Shown: positions 6,504 to 13,614, counted from the first letter of the stretch. The stretch is DNA of 16,912 bases from Solirubrobacteraceae bacterium (GCA_019683665.1 JADGIB010000042.1:1-16912); one strand, 5' to 3'. Numbers and translations: made by a program. The notes: generated by a model not told the origin, from the letters alone.

Positions 6504-6836
6504 CTAGGAGACGCCGTCCTCGAGCTCGCTGATGACCTGGGCGACCCGCCGATACTCGCCGCGGGCGAGCACCTCGATCGGCTTGTCGTCGCCAAGCGCC
6601 TCGATCGGCCGCGCCAGCCACACAGGGATGTAGTCGGGGTCCATGATCCGCGACAGCCGGTCGGTGATCTCGACCAGCTCGATGAGCCGCTCGGCGCGCG
6701 CCCCGGTCGGCGCGCTGCGCCCCGCCAGCCAGTCGCGTGCCGTGCTCGGCGCGGCGCCCGTCGCCTGCGCGATCAGCCGGTCCGTCAGGTGGCGGTCCTC
6801 GTGGACGCGGCGGGCTTCGAGCGTCAGCGCACTCAC
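6504..6836 (-). CDS. Xre/MbcA/ParS-type antitoxin of the RES toxin
   Basis: This 110-residue protein precedes the RES toxin gene, the usual order for this system. The N-terminal half holds a helix-turn-helix region (about 17-55, including LIAQATGAAPSTARDWLAGR). The C-terminal half has the toxin-binding domain of MbcA/ParS/Xre antitoxins, including IPVWLARPIEAL and ending in PIEVLARGEYRRVAQVISELEDG. It should neutralise the toxin and bind its own promoter. The GTG at 6836 is chosen because a TATGCT -10 box (6848-6843) lies 6 nt upstream and the only nearby ATG (6845) is in another frame and stops after four codons. Two 11-bp direct repeats at 6863-6884, upstream of the -10 box, are a plausible operator. 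Confidence 0.88.
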   Translation of the reverse strand: MSALTLEARRVHEDRHLTDRLIAQATGAAPSTARDWLAGRSAPTGARAERLIELVEITDRLSRIMDPDYIPVWLARPIEALGDDKPIEVLARGEYRRVAQVISELEDGVS

Positions 6837-6842
6837 GCCCTG

Positions 6843-6848
6843 AGCATA
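6843..6848 (-). promoter_or_regulatory. Predicted -10 element of the antitoxin-toxin operon
   Basis: On the minus strand TATGCT ends 6 nt before the GTG start at 6836, so the predicted transcript begins at or next to the start codon (leaderless). No good -35 box is recognised at the right distance. Confidence 0.5.
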
Positions 6849-6862
6849 CCCGGCTCCGTCAG

Positions 6863-6884
6863 GATTCCCGCGCGATTCCGCGCG
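6863..6884. promoter_or_regulatory. Direct repeats upstream of the toxin-antitoxin promoter
   Basis: GATTCCCGCGC (6863-6873) and GATTCCGCGCG (6874-6884) are near-identical and placed head to tail with an 11-bp period, about one DNA turn. They lie just upstream of the antitoxin -10 box, in the -35 region, where an autoregulatory antitoxin would bind. Function is inferred. Confidence 0.45.
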
Positions 6885-6936
6885 CCCGCAACCCGTGAGT
6901 CGAGCGGTACCGTCCGCGACCGCACGGCGCGTCGCA

Positions 6937-7485
6937 TCACACGCGCCGGTAGCGCTCGTAGACCACCTGCCCCGGGAACGTCCGGGTCTCGACGAGCTCG
7001 AGCAGGACGCGGCGCGCGAGCGGCAGCAGGGCCGGGGTCCCGCCGCCGACGACGACCGGGTAGCGGAACAGGCGCAGGTCGTCGACGAGGCCGAGCTCGA
7101 ACGCCTGGGCGGCGAGGGTCGGGCCGCCGATCTCGACGTCGCGGCCGGTGGCCTCGCGGACCGCGGCGACCTCCTCGGCCACCGGGCCGCGCGCCAGCCG
7201 CGCGTTGCCGTCGACGCAGTGCAGCGTGCGGCTGAAGACGACCTTCGGCAGCGCGGCCCAGAGGTCGGCGAACCGGGCGCCCGCCGGATCGGCGCGCATC
7301 GCCGGGTCGGTCTCCCAGACGCGCATCGTCTCGTACAGCCGGCGGCCCAGCAGGATCGCGCCGAGCTGCGCGACGCGCTCGGTGTGGAAGCGGAACAGCT
7401 CGTCGCTCGGCTTCGTCCACGCGAACTCGCCGTCGCGGTCGGCGACGTAGCCGTCGACCGACACGCCCATCGAGAAGAGCACCAT
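6937..7485 (-). CDS. Dihydrofolate reductase-like (RibD C-terminal domain) protein
   Basis: This 182-residue protein belongs to the RibD-C/DHFR-like family, stand-alone NADPH-dependent reductases of mostly unknown substrate. The N-terminus MVLFSMGVSVDGYVADRDGE matches the family's SMSLDGYIA start. LGAILLGRRLYETM and the C-terminal block IGGPTLAAQAFELGLVDDLRLF followed by PVVVGGGTPAL are diagnostic. It is not a housekeeping folate enzyme by sequence. The ATG at 7485 gives the standard N-terminus; another ATG at 7518 in frame would add 11 Gly/Arg-rich residues. It is transcribed toward the antitoxin gene with a 100-bp gap. It diverges from the ytoQ remnant, whose ATG is 72 bp away. Confidence 0.9.
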   Translation of the reverse strand: MVLFSMGVSVDGYVADRDGEFAWTKPSDELFRFHTERVAQLGAILLGRRLYETMRVWETDPAMRADPAGARFADLWAALPKVVFSRTLHCVDGNARLARGPVAEEVAAVREATGRDVEIGGPTLAAQAFELGLVDDLRLFRYPVVVGGGTPALLPLARRVLLELVETRTFPGQVVYERYRRV

Positions 7486-7544
7486 GCCGTCCAGACCGCG
7501 GCCGGGCCCGAAGCACATCGCATCGCGCCGCCCCTCGCCATCCG

Positions 7545-8555
7545 TCACGATCGCGCGATGACCTGGACCGTGTACCTCTCCGGCGAGATCCACACCGACT
7601 GGCGCGAGCGCATCGAGCGGGGCGCCGCGGACGCCGGCCTCGACGTCGCGTTCACCGCGCCCGTCACCGACCACGCGCCGGCGTCGAACGTCGTCGTGAC
7701 CGGCACGAACGTCGACCCGCCCTGGGGGCGCGCCTCGATCGTGCAGGCGACGACGTCGTCGTGGGCGGCGCCGGAGGCCGGCGTCACCGTCGCCGACACG
7801 GCGCGGTTGCCGGGGCCGGGCGCGACGGCCACCGCGGGCGGGTTGCCGGCGGTCGGCGCGCCGCACGGGTTGTCGACCGCGCTCACGCTCGCCTCGGCCA
7901 CGTCGGCGCGCAGGATCGTGCCGACGAGCAGCGCCGACGCCTCGACGCGCAGGGCGACGCGGCGGAGGCTCGTCGCCGTCCGCTCCTCGTAGCCGGGGAC
8001 GATCCGGACCGTCACCAGGCCGACGTTCACGACGACCGGGTCGTCGAGCAGGTCGACCGGGAGGCCGAGCACCCGCACGTCGTCGAACGACGAGGCAGCG
8101 GTGAACTCGGGCAGGACCCCGTCGGCCGGGCACCGGGCCGAGACGCTCGCCTCCGCCACGCCGACCGTCAGCAGGTTCAGGAAGCCCGCGGGCGACAGCG
8201 TCAGCCCGCTCGCCCGCGCGTCGGCGGTCACCTCGCGGTCGGGCACGACGACCGCCGTCGCCGTCGTGCTCGAGTCGAGCACGTCGGCGTCCAGCCCCAG
8301 CAGCCCGGTCAGGTCGATGTCGAGGATGTCGCGCTCCTGGTCGACGCACGGGGTGCCGCCCGGGTTGGACCGCAGCGCGGCGAGGTCGAGCGAGATCCCG
8401 AGCAGGCTCGCGGTCAGCGGCGTCGCCGTGCAGCCCCAGTCGGGTGCCGCGGCGGCCGGAGCGGGACGGGCCGCGGACGCCAGCGCGAACAGCGCGACGG
8501 CCGCGACGAGACAGCGACGGAGCGCGGCTGCGCTCTCCCTGCGCCGAAGGTGCAT
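7545..8555 (-). CDS. Secreted protein, choice-of-anchor P-like, with probably replaced C-terminus
   Basis: The protein has 336 residues with a clear Sec signal peptide (basic RRRESAAALRR, then a hydrophobic core, ending in APAAAA near residue 37). The mature part is beta-rich and low in Lys, with Cys residues in GCTATPL, TPCVDQ, SARCPADG and DNPCGAP. The alternating hydrophobic pattern and segments such as AEASVSARC and LRADVAEASVSA resemble actinobacterial choice-of-anchor P proteins, which are of unknown function. AAGGGAGG lies 5 nt before the ATG at 8555. The last 45 or so residues (after TTTFDAG) are read antisense through the ytoQ remnant and look unlike the rest (SRPASAAPRSMRSRQ), so the natural 3' end was probably lost. 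A promoter and a palindromic site lie upstream. Confidence 0.75.
   Translation of the reverse strand: MHLRRRESAAALRRCLVAAVALFALASAARPAPAAAAPDWGCTATPLTASLLGISLDLAALRSNPGGTPCVDQERDILDIDLTGLLGLDADVLDSSTTATAVVVPDREVTADARASGLTLSPAGFLNLLTVGVAEASVSARCPADGVLPEFTAASSFDDVRVLGLPVDLLDDPVVVNVGLVTVRIVPGYEERTATSLRRVALRVEASALLVGTILRADVAEASVSAVDNPCGAPTAGNPPAVAVAPGPGNRAVSATVTPASGAAHDDVVACTIEARPQGGSTFVPVTTTFDAGAWSVTGAVNATSRPASAAPRSMRSRQSVWISPERYTVQVIARS
7558..7689 (+). pseudogene. ytoQ: 5' fragment of a ytoQ family gene
   Basis: The ATG at 7558 opens MTWTVYLSGEIHTDWRERIERG. It continues with AGLDVAFTAPVTDHAPASN, matching the first roughly 44 residues of the YtoQ family (about 150 residues; the family has TVYLSGEIHTDWRE and FTAPVTDHAASD at its start). 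After about 7689 the frame stays open to 7992 but no longer resembles YtoQ; it is simply the antisense of the secreted protein gene. The expected remaining two thirds of the domain are absent. This looks like a deletion or insertion junction near 7680-7690. YtoQ has no firmly established function. The fragment could still be translated as a 144-residue chimera. Confidence 0.7.
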
Positions 8556-8588
8556 CAGGGCCTCCCTTGTCCTGAGTCGATGCCCCTG

Positions 8589-8617
8589 GGTATCGGGGGC
8601 GAGGGCCGCCGGCTCAA
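8589..8617 (-). promoter_or_regulatory. Candidate promoter of the secreted protein gene
   Basis: On the minus strand TTGAGC (8617-8612) and GATACC (8594-8589) are separated by 17 bp, an ideal spacing, and lie upstream of the ribosome binding site. The -10 match is weak. The palindrome at 8632-8647 lies 15 bp beyond the -35 box, a position suited to an activator. Confidence 0.4.
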
Positions 8618-8631
8618 GGGGCGGGGTGCGT

Positions 8632-8647
8632 TTTCACCCCGGTGAAA
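8632..8647. promoter_or_regulatory. Palindromic operator candidate, site 1
   Basis: TTTCACC (8632-8638) and GGTGAAA (8641-8647) are perfect inverted repeats around CC. A second, overlapping inverted repeat (GGGGTG at 8623-8628 with CACCCC at 8635-8640) shares its left arm. It shares the TCACC-NN-GGTGA core with site 2, 41 bp away, in the divergent intergenic region. Confidence 0.6.
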
Positions 8648-8674
8648 TTCCCTGCAAGCAACGCGGTTTCCGGA

Positions 8675-8686
8675 TCACCCGGGTGA
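8675..8686. promoter_or_regulatory. Palindromic operator candidate, site 2
   Basis: TCACCCGGGTGA is a perfect 12-bp palindrome with the same TCACC-NN-GGTGA core as site 1. The two centres are 41 bp apart, about four helical turns, so both would face the same side of the DNA. It lies about 90 bp before the luxR-type gene start. Confidence 0.55.
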
Positions 8687-8777
8687 ATCGCCGCCCGCGA
8701 CGTGGGACATGTGTCGAGTGCCGGCGAACCTGGCGCGTCGCCGCGCCCCCGGTCCCCTACCGTCCGACGACCGCGCC

Positions 8778-10831
8778 ATGACCGCCGCCGACGCCCGCGC
8801 CGCTGCGCGCCCCGCGCCGCTCGTCCTCAGGACGAAGCTGGCCGCCCCCTCGGTGCGGCCGGAGCTGCTGCGGCGCGCGCGGATCGACCGCCTGCTCGAC
8901 GCCGCCACCGAGCGCCCGCTGACCGTCGTGCAGGGCCCCGCCGGCTACGGCAAGACGACCGCGCTCGTCCACTGGCGGACGACTGCCGCCCGCCGGTCCG
9001 CCTGGGTCTCCCTCGACCCGGCGACAACGACCCGCGCCGGATGTGGGCGCACCTGCTCGCCGCCGTCGGCGGCGTCCTGCTCGACGCCGCGCCCGACAGC
9101 CTGCGGATCGTCGTCAGCACCCGGTCGACGCCGCCGCTGCACCTCAGCCGCCGGCGCGCGGCGACGGCGCTGTCGGAGATCGGCGTCGAGGACCTGCGCC
9201 TCGACGCGGACGAGGTCGAGGCGCTCCTCAACGGGCCGTTCGCACTGCGCCTCACCCCGAGCCAGCTCGCCGCGGTCGACGAGCGCCTCCACGGGTGGGC
9301 CGCGGGCCTGGCGCTGGCCGCGTCGTCGCTGCGCGAGGACGGCGGCCGCGCCCGCACCGACTTCGTCGCCGCGCTCGCCCAGTCGCGCCGGTCCGCGGCC
9401 GAGTACCTGACCGAGGAGGTCCTCGACGAGGCCGCGCCCGCGACCCGCGCGTTCCTCGTGCGGACGTCGATCCTCGACCGCCTGATCGAGCCGCTGTGCG
9501 AGGCGGTCGTCGGCGACCCGAAGGCGCGCGAGATCCTGGGCGAGATCCGGCGCTCGCGGCTGTTCGTCACCGTCGCCGACGATGACGGCGAGACGCTGCG
9601 CCTGCACCCGATGTTCGCCGACGTGCTGCGCGGCGAGCTCGAGCGCCGAGAGCCCGAGCTCGTGCCCCTGCTCCACCTGCGCGCGTCGCGGTGGTTCGAG
9701 GCGCAGGGCCTGAGCATGGCCGCGATCGCGCACGCGACCGCCGCCGGGGACGGGCGGCGCGCGGCGCGGCTGCTGCGCGACCGCTGGCCCGCGCTCGTCG
9801 CCCTCCACCGGCACGCGACGCTGCGGCGGCTGCTCGACGCGCTCCCGCCCGACCGGGGCGAGCTCGACGGGTTCTGCGAGGCCCTCGACGTCCTCTGCCT
9901 GGAGCTGGAGACCGGGGACCCGGAGCTCGTCGGCCCGCGGCTGCGGCGGCTCGTCGACCGGCGCGACGAGCCCGGGGTGGCGGAGATCATCGACCCGTTG
10001 CGGCTCAGCCCGCTCCACGGGGACGTCGGGGCGGCGCTGGCGGCCGGGCGCGAGCTGTGGGAGGACGCCCGCGACCGCCCCGAGGCGCGCCTGCGGATCA
10101 CCGCCGAGTACGGCCTCCTCCTGTGGGCGGCCGGGGACCCCGCCGCCGCCCGGGCCGTGATCGAGCCGCGGCTCGACCGGCTCGAGGCGCAGCCGTCGAC
10201 GCACATGCGCGCGCTCGCCGTGCTGAGCCTGGCCGCGCTCGACGAGGGCGAGCCGAAGGCCGCCGCCGCGCACGCCCGCCGCGCCGTCGAGGTGATGCGC
10301 GCCGGCGGGAGCTGGTCGGCGAGCGGCGCGGGCCTCGTCCACGTCGCCCACGGCGCCGCGATGACGGCGGTCGGCCGGCTCGACGAGGCCGCGGAGGCGC
10401 TCGGCCACGCGGCCGCGCTGGCCCGCACGATCCCCGGCTCGATCGCGCAGGCGACCGTCCTCCTGTTCCAGGCGCGGCTCGACCTCGCGCGCGGCGACCG
10501 GCCCCGCGCCCGCGCGCGGGCCGCGTCGATCCGCCGGACCCTCGACCGGTTCCCCGACGTCGGCACGCTCCCGCGCCGGGTGGCCGAGATCGAGGAGGCC
10601 CTCGACGAGGCGTCGTGTCCCGCGCTCGCGGGCACGACGCCCACGCCGGCGGAGCTGCGCGTGCTCGCGCTCCTGCCGACCGACGCCAGCGTCGCCGACA
10701 TCGCCGCCGTCCTCCACCTGTCGCCGAACACGGTCCGCAGCCACGTGCGCCGCCTGTACCGGCGCCTCGGGGTCCGCTCGCGCGAGGACGCGGTCCGCAT
10801 CGCCGGGGCGCGCGGCCTCCTGCCGCGCTGA
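8778..10831 (+). pseudogene. MalT-like LuxR family regulator, frameshifted and internally deleted
   Basis: Large LuxR (LAL/MalT-type) regulators are ATP-dependent activators with NTPase, TPR-like and C-terminal HTH parts. Here the ATG at 8778 opens VLRTKLAAPSVRPELLRR and Walker A GPAGYGKTT (53-61). At 9020/9021 the frame breaks: after AWVSLDP the family sequence GDNDPRRMWAHLLAAVG continues in the next frame, as expected if one G is missing from CCGGG. Shortly after, AAVGGV jumps to LLDAAPDSLRIVVSTR; about 60-70 residues normally found there, including the Walker B aspartates (DDYH), are absent. The rest is intact: winged-helix region, repeat-rich middle, and HTH ending with VADIAAVLHLSPNTVRSHVRRLYRRLGVRSREDAV and a TGA at 10831. 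It has probably lost ATPase-dependent control. Confidence 0.82.
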
Positions 10832-10835
10832 GGCG

Positions 10836-11123
10836 TCAGGCCGCGATCGGCGTCGTCTGGGCCAGCGCGATGCGCCAGCCGTCGCCGTCGTCGACGACGA
10901 CGTACGTCAGCCGCGCGGCCGTCGGCGGCGTGCCGGGGTCGGCGTCGTCGTTGCGGTCCTCGACGTGCTTGGCGCAGGCGACGAGCGCGACGTCCGGGCG
11001 CAGGAACACGATCTGCTCCACCTCGGTCCGGGTCACGACGCGGGCGAGGCGCGACTGCAGCGCGGCGGCCATCGCGCGGTCCAGCGCGTCGCGGCCGACG
11101 ACGCGCCGGCCGGCGATGTTGAC
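10836..11123 (-). pseudogene. SnoaL/SgcJ-like gene fragment lacking its N-terminal part
   Basis: The frame reads VNIAGRRVVGRDALDRAMAA, then FLRPDVALVACAKHV, LTYVVVDDGDGWRIALAQTT and stops at 10836-10838. This matches the C-terminal half of SgcJ/EcaC-type proteins of the SnoaL-like (NTF2 fold) superfamily. The conserved N-terminal helix region (about 35-45 residues ahead of the VNIAG strand) is missing; upstream of 11126 the frame turns to unrelated Pro/Arg residues and the next gene starts at 11186. The first usable ATG (11072) would give only 78 residues. So it looks 5'-truncated. It is convergent with the broken luxR gene, with a 4-bp gap between stops. Confidence 0.7.
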
Positions 11124-11173
11124 GCAGCGCGCCGGCCGCCGGCGCGGCGATGCCGAGCCCGCCGCCGAGCGTT

Positions 11174-11179
11174 TAGGCT
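11174..11179 (+). promoter_or_regulatory. Predicted -10 element of the histidine kinase gene
   Basis: TAGGCT ends 6 nt before the GTG at 11186, again predicting transcription from the start codon itself. There is no ribosome binding site, which fits a leaderless mRNA. Confidence 0.5.
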
Positions 11180-11185
11180 CTGCCC

Positions 11186-13072
11186 GTGCAACCGGCGACG
11201 CGGATCCGGAGCCTGTCGCTCGTCGCGGAGGCCGTGCTCGCGCTCGCGGTCGGGGTGGCGACGTTCGCCGCCGTCGGCGGGCTGCTCGAGCTGCTCCACG
11301 CCACCGTGCTCGTCGCCGCGGTCGGCGCCGCCTGCGTCGCCGCCGCCGTCGTCTTCGTCGGCGAGCTCGCCGCCCGCGCCCGCCGGCGCGCGACGGCGAC
11401 CGAGCAGGAGCGCAGCGCGCTGGCCGACGAGCAGGCGGCGCTGCGGCGCGTCGCCACCCGGGTCGCGCGGCGCGAGCCGCCCGGCGCGATCTTCACCGCC
11501 GTCGCCCGCGAGATCGGCGCGCTGCTCGGCATGGACGGCGCGATCGTCGTCCGCTACGTCGAGGACGCGACGGCGATCGAGGGCATCGCCGGCTGGAGCG
11601 CGACGGGCGAGGAGCGCGTGCAGATCGCGCGGCGCCCGATCGAGGACACGTCCCTGGCCCGCCGGATCCTCGAGACCGGCCGCGCCGCGCGGATCGACGA
11701 CTACGGGCGGTGGCGCGAGCCGGTGCCGCCGATCGTGGCGGAGCTCTCGATCCGCTCGGCGGTCGCCGCCCCGATCGTCGTGGACGGCAGGCCGTGGGGG
11801 GCGGTCGTGACCTGGTCGCGGCAGCCGCGGCCGCTGCCGGCGGACGTCGAGCCGCGGCTCACCGACTTCACCGAGCTGATCGCGACCGCGGTCTCCGACG
11901 CGGCCAGCCGCGCCGAGCTGGCGACGCTGGCCGACGAGCAGGCGGCGCTGCGGCGCGTCGCCGTGCTCGTGGCGCGCGAGGCGCCGCCGCCCGAGGTGTT
12001 CGCCGCCGTCGCCGAGGAGGTCGGCCGCCTGCTCGACGTCGACGTGGCGCGCGTTCACCGCTACGAGCCGGACGGCACCGCGACGCCGGTCGCCGACTGG
12101 GGCAGGACGCCGGTGTCGGCCCCGGACGGGGCGGACCGCCCGCCCGACTGCCGGGGCGTCGTCGTGGCCGTGCGGCGCACCGGCCGGCCGGCCCGCATCG
12201 ACGACCACGCGCGGGCGGACGGGACGAGCGCGCGGCCGCCTCGCCCGTCGGGGATGCGCTCGGCGGTCGGCGCGCCGATCGTCGTCAACGGCGGCCTGTG
12301 GGGCGCGATCGTCGCCGCCACCCGGCGGCCGGTCGCGCTGCCCGCCGAGACCGAGGCGCGGATGGCCGAGTTCACCGAGCTCGTCGCCACGGCGATCGCC
12401 AACATCCAGGCGCGCACCGAGCTGGCCGAGTCGCGCGCGCGGATCGCCGCGGCGGCCGACGAGGAGCGCCGCCGCGTCGTGCGCGACCTCCACGACGGCG
12501 CGCAGCAGCGGCTGGTGCACACCGTGATCACGCTGAAGATGGCGCGCCAGGCGCTCCAGCGCAGCGCCGACCCGGCCCCGCTCGTCGACGAGGCGCTCGA
12601 GCACGCCGAGCGCGCCACCGCCGAGGTGCGCGAGCTCGCCCACGGGATCATGCCCGCCGCCCTCGTGCGCGGCGGGCTGCGCGCCGGGGTCGACGCGCTC
12701 GCCGAGCGGATGCCGCTCCCGGTCGAGGCGGCCGTCGACGTCCCGCGCCTGCCGTCGGCGCTGGAGGCGACCGCCTACTTCGTCGTCGCCGAGGCGCTGA
12801 CGAACGTCGTCAAGCACGCGCGGGCCGGCCGGGCCCGGGTGTCCGCGCGGGTCGAGGCGGACGCGCTCGCGCTCGAGGTGCGCGACGACGGGGTCGGCGG
12901 CGCGCGCCCCGACGGGAGCGGGCTGCTCGGGCTGGCCGACCGCGTGGCGGTCTTCGGCGGCAGCGTGCGCGTCGACAGCCCGCCCGGGGCCGGCACCGTC
13001 GTCGCCGCGACGCTCCCGCTGGCCACGGCGGCGGCCGGCGCCGGCGCGCCGGAGCGGGCGGCGGCCCCGTAG
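11186..13072 (+). CDS. Membrane histidine kinase with two GAF domains (NarL-family HisKA_3 type)
   Basis: This is a 628-residue sensor kinase. Two hydrophobic segments (about 12-35 and 40-60) anchor it, with a short Arg-rich linker after. Two GAF-like sensor domains follow (about 90-235 and 260-410), each introduced by the same LADEQAALRRVA motif. The dimerisation/phosphoacceptor box is ERRRVVRDLHDGAQQRLV with His436 as the phosphorylated residue. The ATPase domain has the N-box AEALTNVVKHA (near 536) and a DDGVGG then GLLGLADRV glycine block. This is the HisKA_3/HATPase_c arrangement whose partners are NarL/LuxR-type response regulators. None is adjacent: the next gene is osmC and the nearby broken LuxR gene is not a receiver protein, so the kinase is an orphan here. 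Ligands of the GAF domains are unknown. Confidence 0.93.
   Translation: MQPATRIRSLSLVAEAVLALAVGVATFAAVGGLLELLHATVLVAAVGAACVAAAVVFVGELAARARRRATATEQERSALADEQAALRRVATRVARREPPGAIFTAVAREIGALLGMDGAIVVRYVEDATAIEGIAGWSATGEERVQIARRPIEDTSLARRILETGRAARIDDYGRWREPVPPIVAELSIRSAVAAPIVVDGRPWGAVVTWSRQPRPLPADVEPRLTDFTELIATAVSDAASRAELATLADEQAALRRVAVLVAREAPPPEVFAAVAEEVGRLLDVDVARVHRYEPDGTATPVADWGRTPVSAPDGADRPPDCRGVVVAVRRTGRPARIDDHARADGTSARPPRPSGMRSAVGAPIVVNGGLWGAIVAATRRPVALPAETEARMAEFTELVATAIANIQARTELAESRARIAAAADEERRRVVRDLHDGAQQRLVHTVITLKMARQALQRSADPAPLVDEALEHAERATAEVRELAHGIMPAALVRGGLRAGVDALAERMPLPVEAAVDVPRLPSALEATAYFVVAEALTNVVKHARAGRARVSARVEADALALEVRDDGVGGARPDGSGLLGLADRVAVFGGSVRVDSPPGAGTVVAATLPLATAAAGAGAPERAAAP
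11418..11455 (+). repeat. 38-bp exact internal repeat, copy 1 (histidine kinase gene)
   Basis: This stretch, encoding LADEQAALRRVA, is identical base for base to 11925-11962, 507 bp (169 codons) downstream. It marks the start of each GAF repeat and indicates duplication or conversion within the gene. Confidence 0.75.
11925..11962 (+). repeat. 38-bp exact internal repeat, copy 2 (histidine kinase gene)
   Basis: Second copy of the 38-bp stretch at 11418-11455, again directly before a GAF domain. Flanking codons have diverged although the protein pattern (AREIGALLGMD versus AEEVGRLLDVD) remains similar. Confidence 0.75.
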
Positions 13073-13134
13073 CCGCGGCCCGGCCCGGCGTGTCAAGCTT
13101 GCGGACGCAACCACCAGGAGAAGGGAGCACCGCA

Positions 13135-13566
13135 ATGGCCGCACGCAACGGCAGCGCCGAGTGGAAGGGCGACCTGCAGAGCGGGACCGGGACGCTGAGC
13201 CTCGGCTCGGGGTCGTTCTCGGGCCCGTACTCGTTCACGTCCCGCTTCGAGGACGGCTCCGGGACGAACCCGGAGGAGCTGATCGCCGCCGCGCACGCCG
13301 CCTGCTTCGCGATGGCGATGAGCGCGATCCTGGCCCAGGAGGGCCACCCGGTCGACTCGGTCAGGACGACGGCGAACGTCACGCTGCGCCGCGTCGACGA
13401 CGCGCCGACGATCACGAAGATCGAGCTCACCGCCGAGGGCAAGGTCCCCGGCATCGACGAGGCGCACTTCGCCGAGGTCGTCGAGAAGGCCCGCCAGAGC
13501 TGCCTCGTCTCCCGCGCGCTGGCCGGCGTGCCGGAGATCACCGCCACGGCGACGTTCATCGCCTGA
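13135..13566 (+). CDS. osmC: OsmC family peroxiredoxin
   Basis: OsmC proteins are cytoplasmic dimeric thiol peroxidases that reduce organic hydroperoxides and protect against oxidative or osmotic stress. The 143 residues match OsmC length. The two catalytic cysteines are at 57 (in AAAHAACFAMAMS) and 123 (in ARQSCLVSRAL). The activating Arg37 (TSRFEDG) and Glu47/48 (TNPEELI) are in the expected places. The start ATG is supported by AGGAG and AGGGAG at 13116-13127, the latter 7 nt upstream. The gene lies 62 bp after the histidine kinase stop in the same direction. That gap has no obvious terminator, so partial co-transcription is possible, though a separate promoter is just as likely. A strong hairpin follows at 13615. 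Confidence 0.95.
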   Translation: MAARNGSAEWKGDLQSGTGTLSLGSGSFSGPYSFTSRFEDGSGTNPEELIAAAHAACFAMAMSAILAQEGHPVDSVRTTANVTLRRVDDAPTITKIELTAEGKVPGIDEAHFAEVVEKARQSCLVSRALAGVPEITATATFIA

Positions 13567-13614
13567 CGGACGTTCCGCCGTCGCGCGGCCGCGGCGCGGG
13601 CCCGCCCGCCCGCG

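Noticed and set aside
7550..7559. ATCGCGCGAT palindrome at the ytoQ start as an operator
   Set aside because: Short, GC-alternating palindromes are common by chance at this base composition and no second copy or promoter element supports it.
7690..7992. Extension of the ytoQ frame as a functional C-terminus
   Set aside because: The residues are Ala/Thr/Pro/Ser-rich antisense of the secreted protein gene and lack the YtoQ motifs expected there.
9018..9026. Programmed ribosomal frameshift in the luxR-type gene
   Set aside because: No slippery heptamer or downstream pseudoknot is evident, and the separate loss of the Walker B region argues for gene decay.
9691..13566. 1291-codon plus-strand frame joining the luxR, kinase and osmC regions
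   Set aside because: Only its final part is the real OsmC frame; the rest is Arg/Ala/Pro-rich shadow sequence over genes read in other frames.
4636..13577. Shared 11-mer CGGACGTTCCG just after the stops of nrdJ (4636-4646) and osmC (13567-13577) as a common 3' signal
   Set aside because: An 11-base match in 17 kb of very GC-rich DNA is expected by chance and the flanks do not match.
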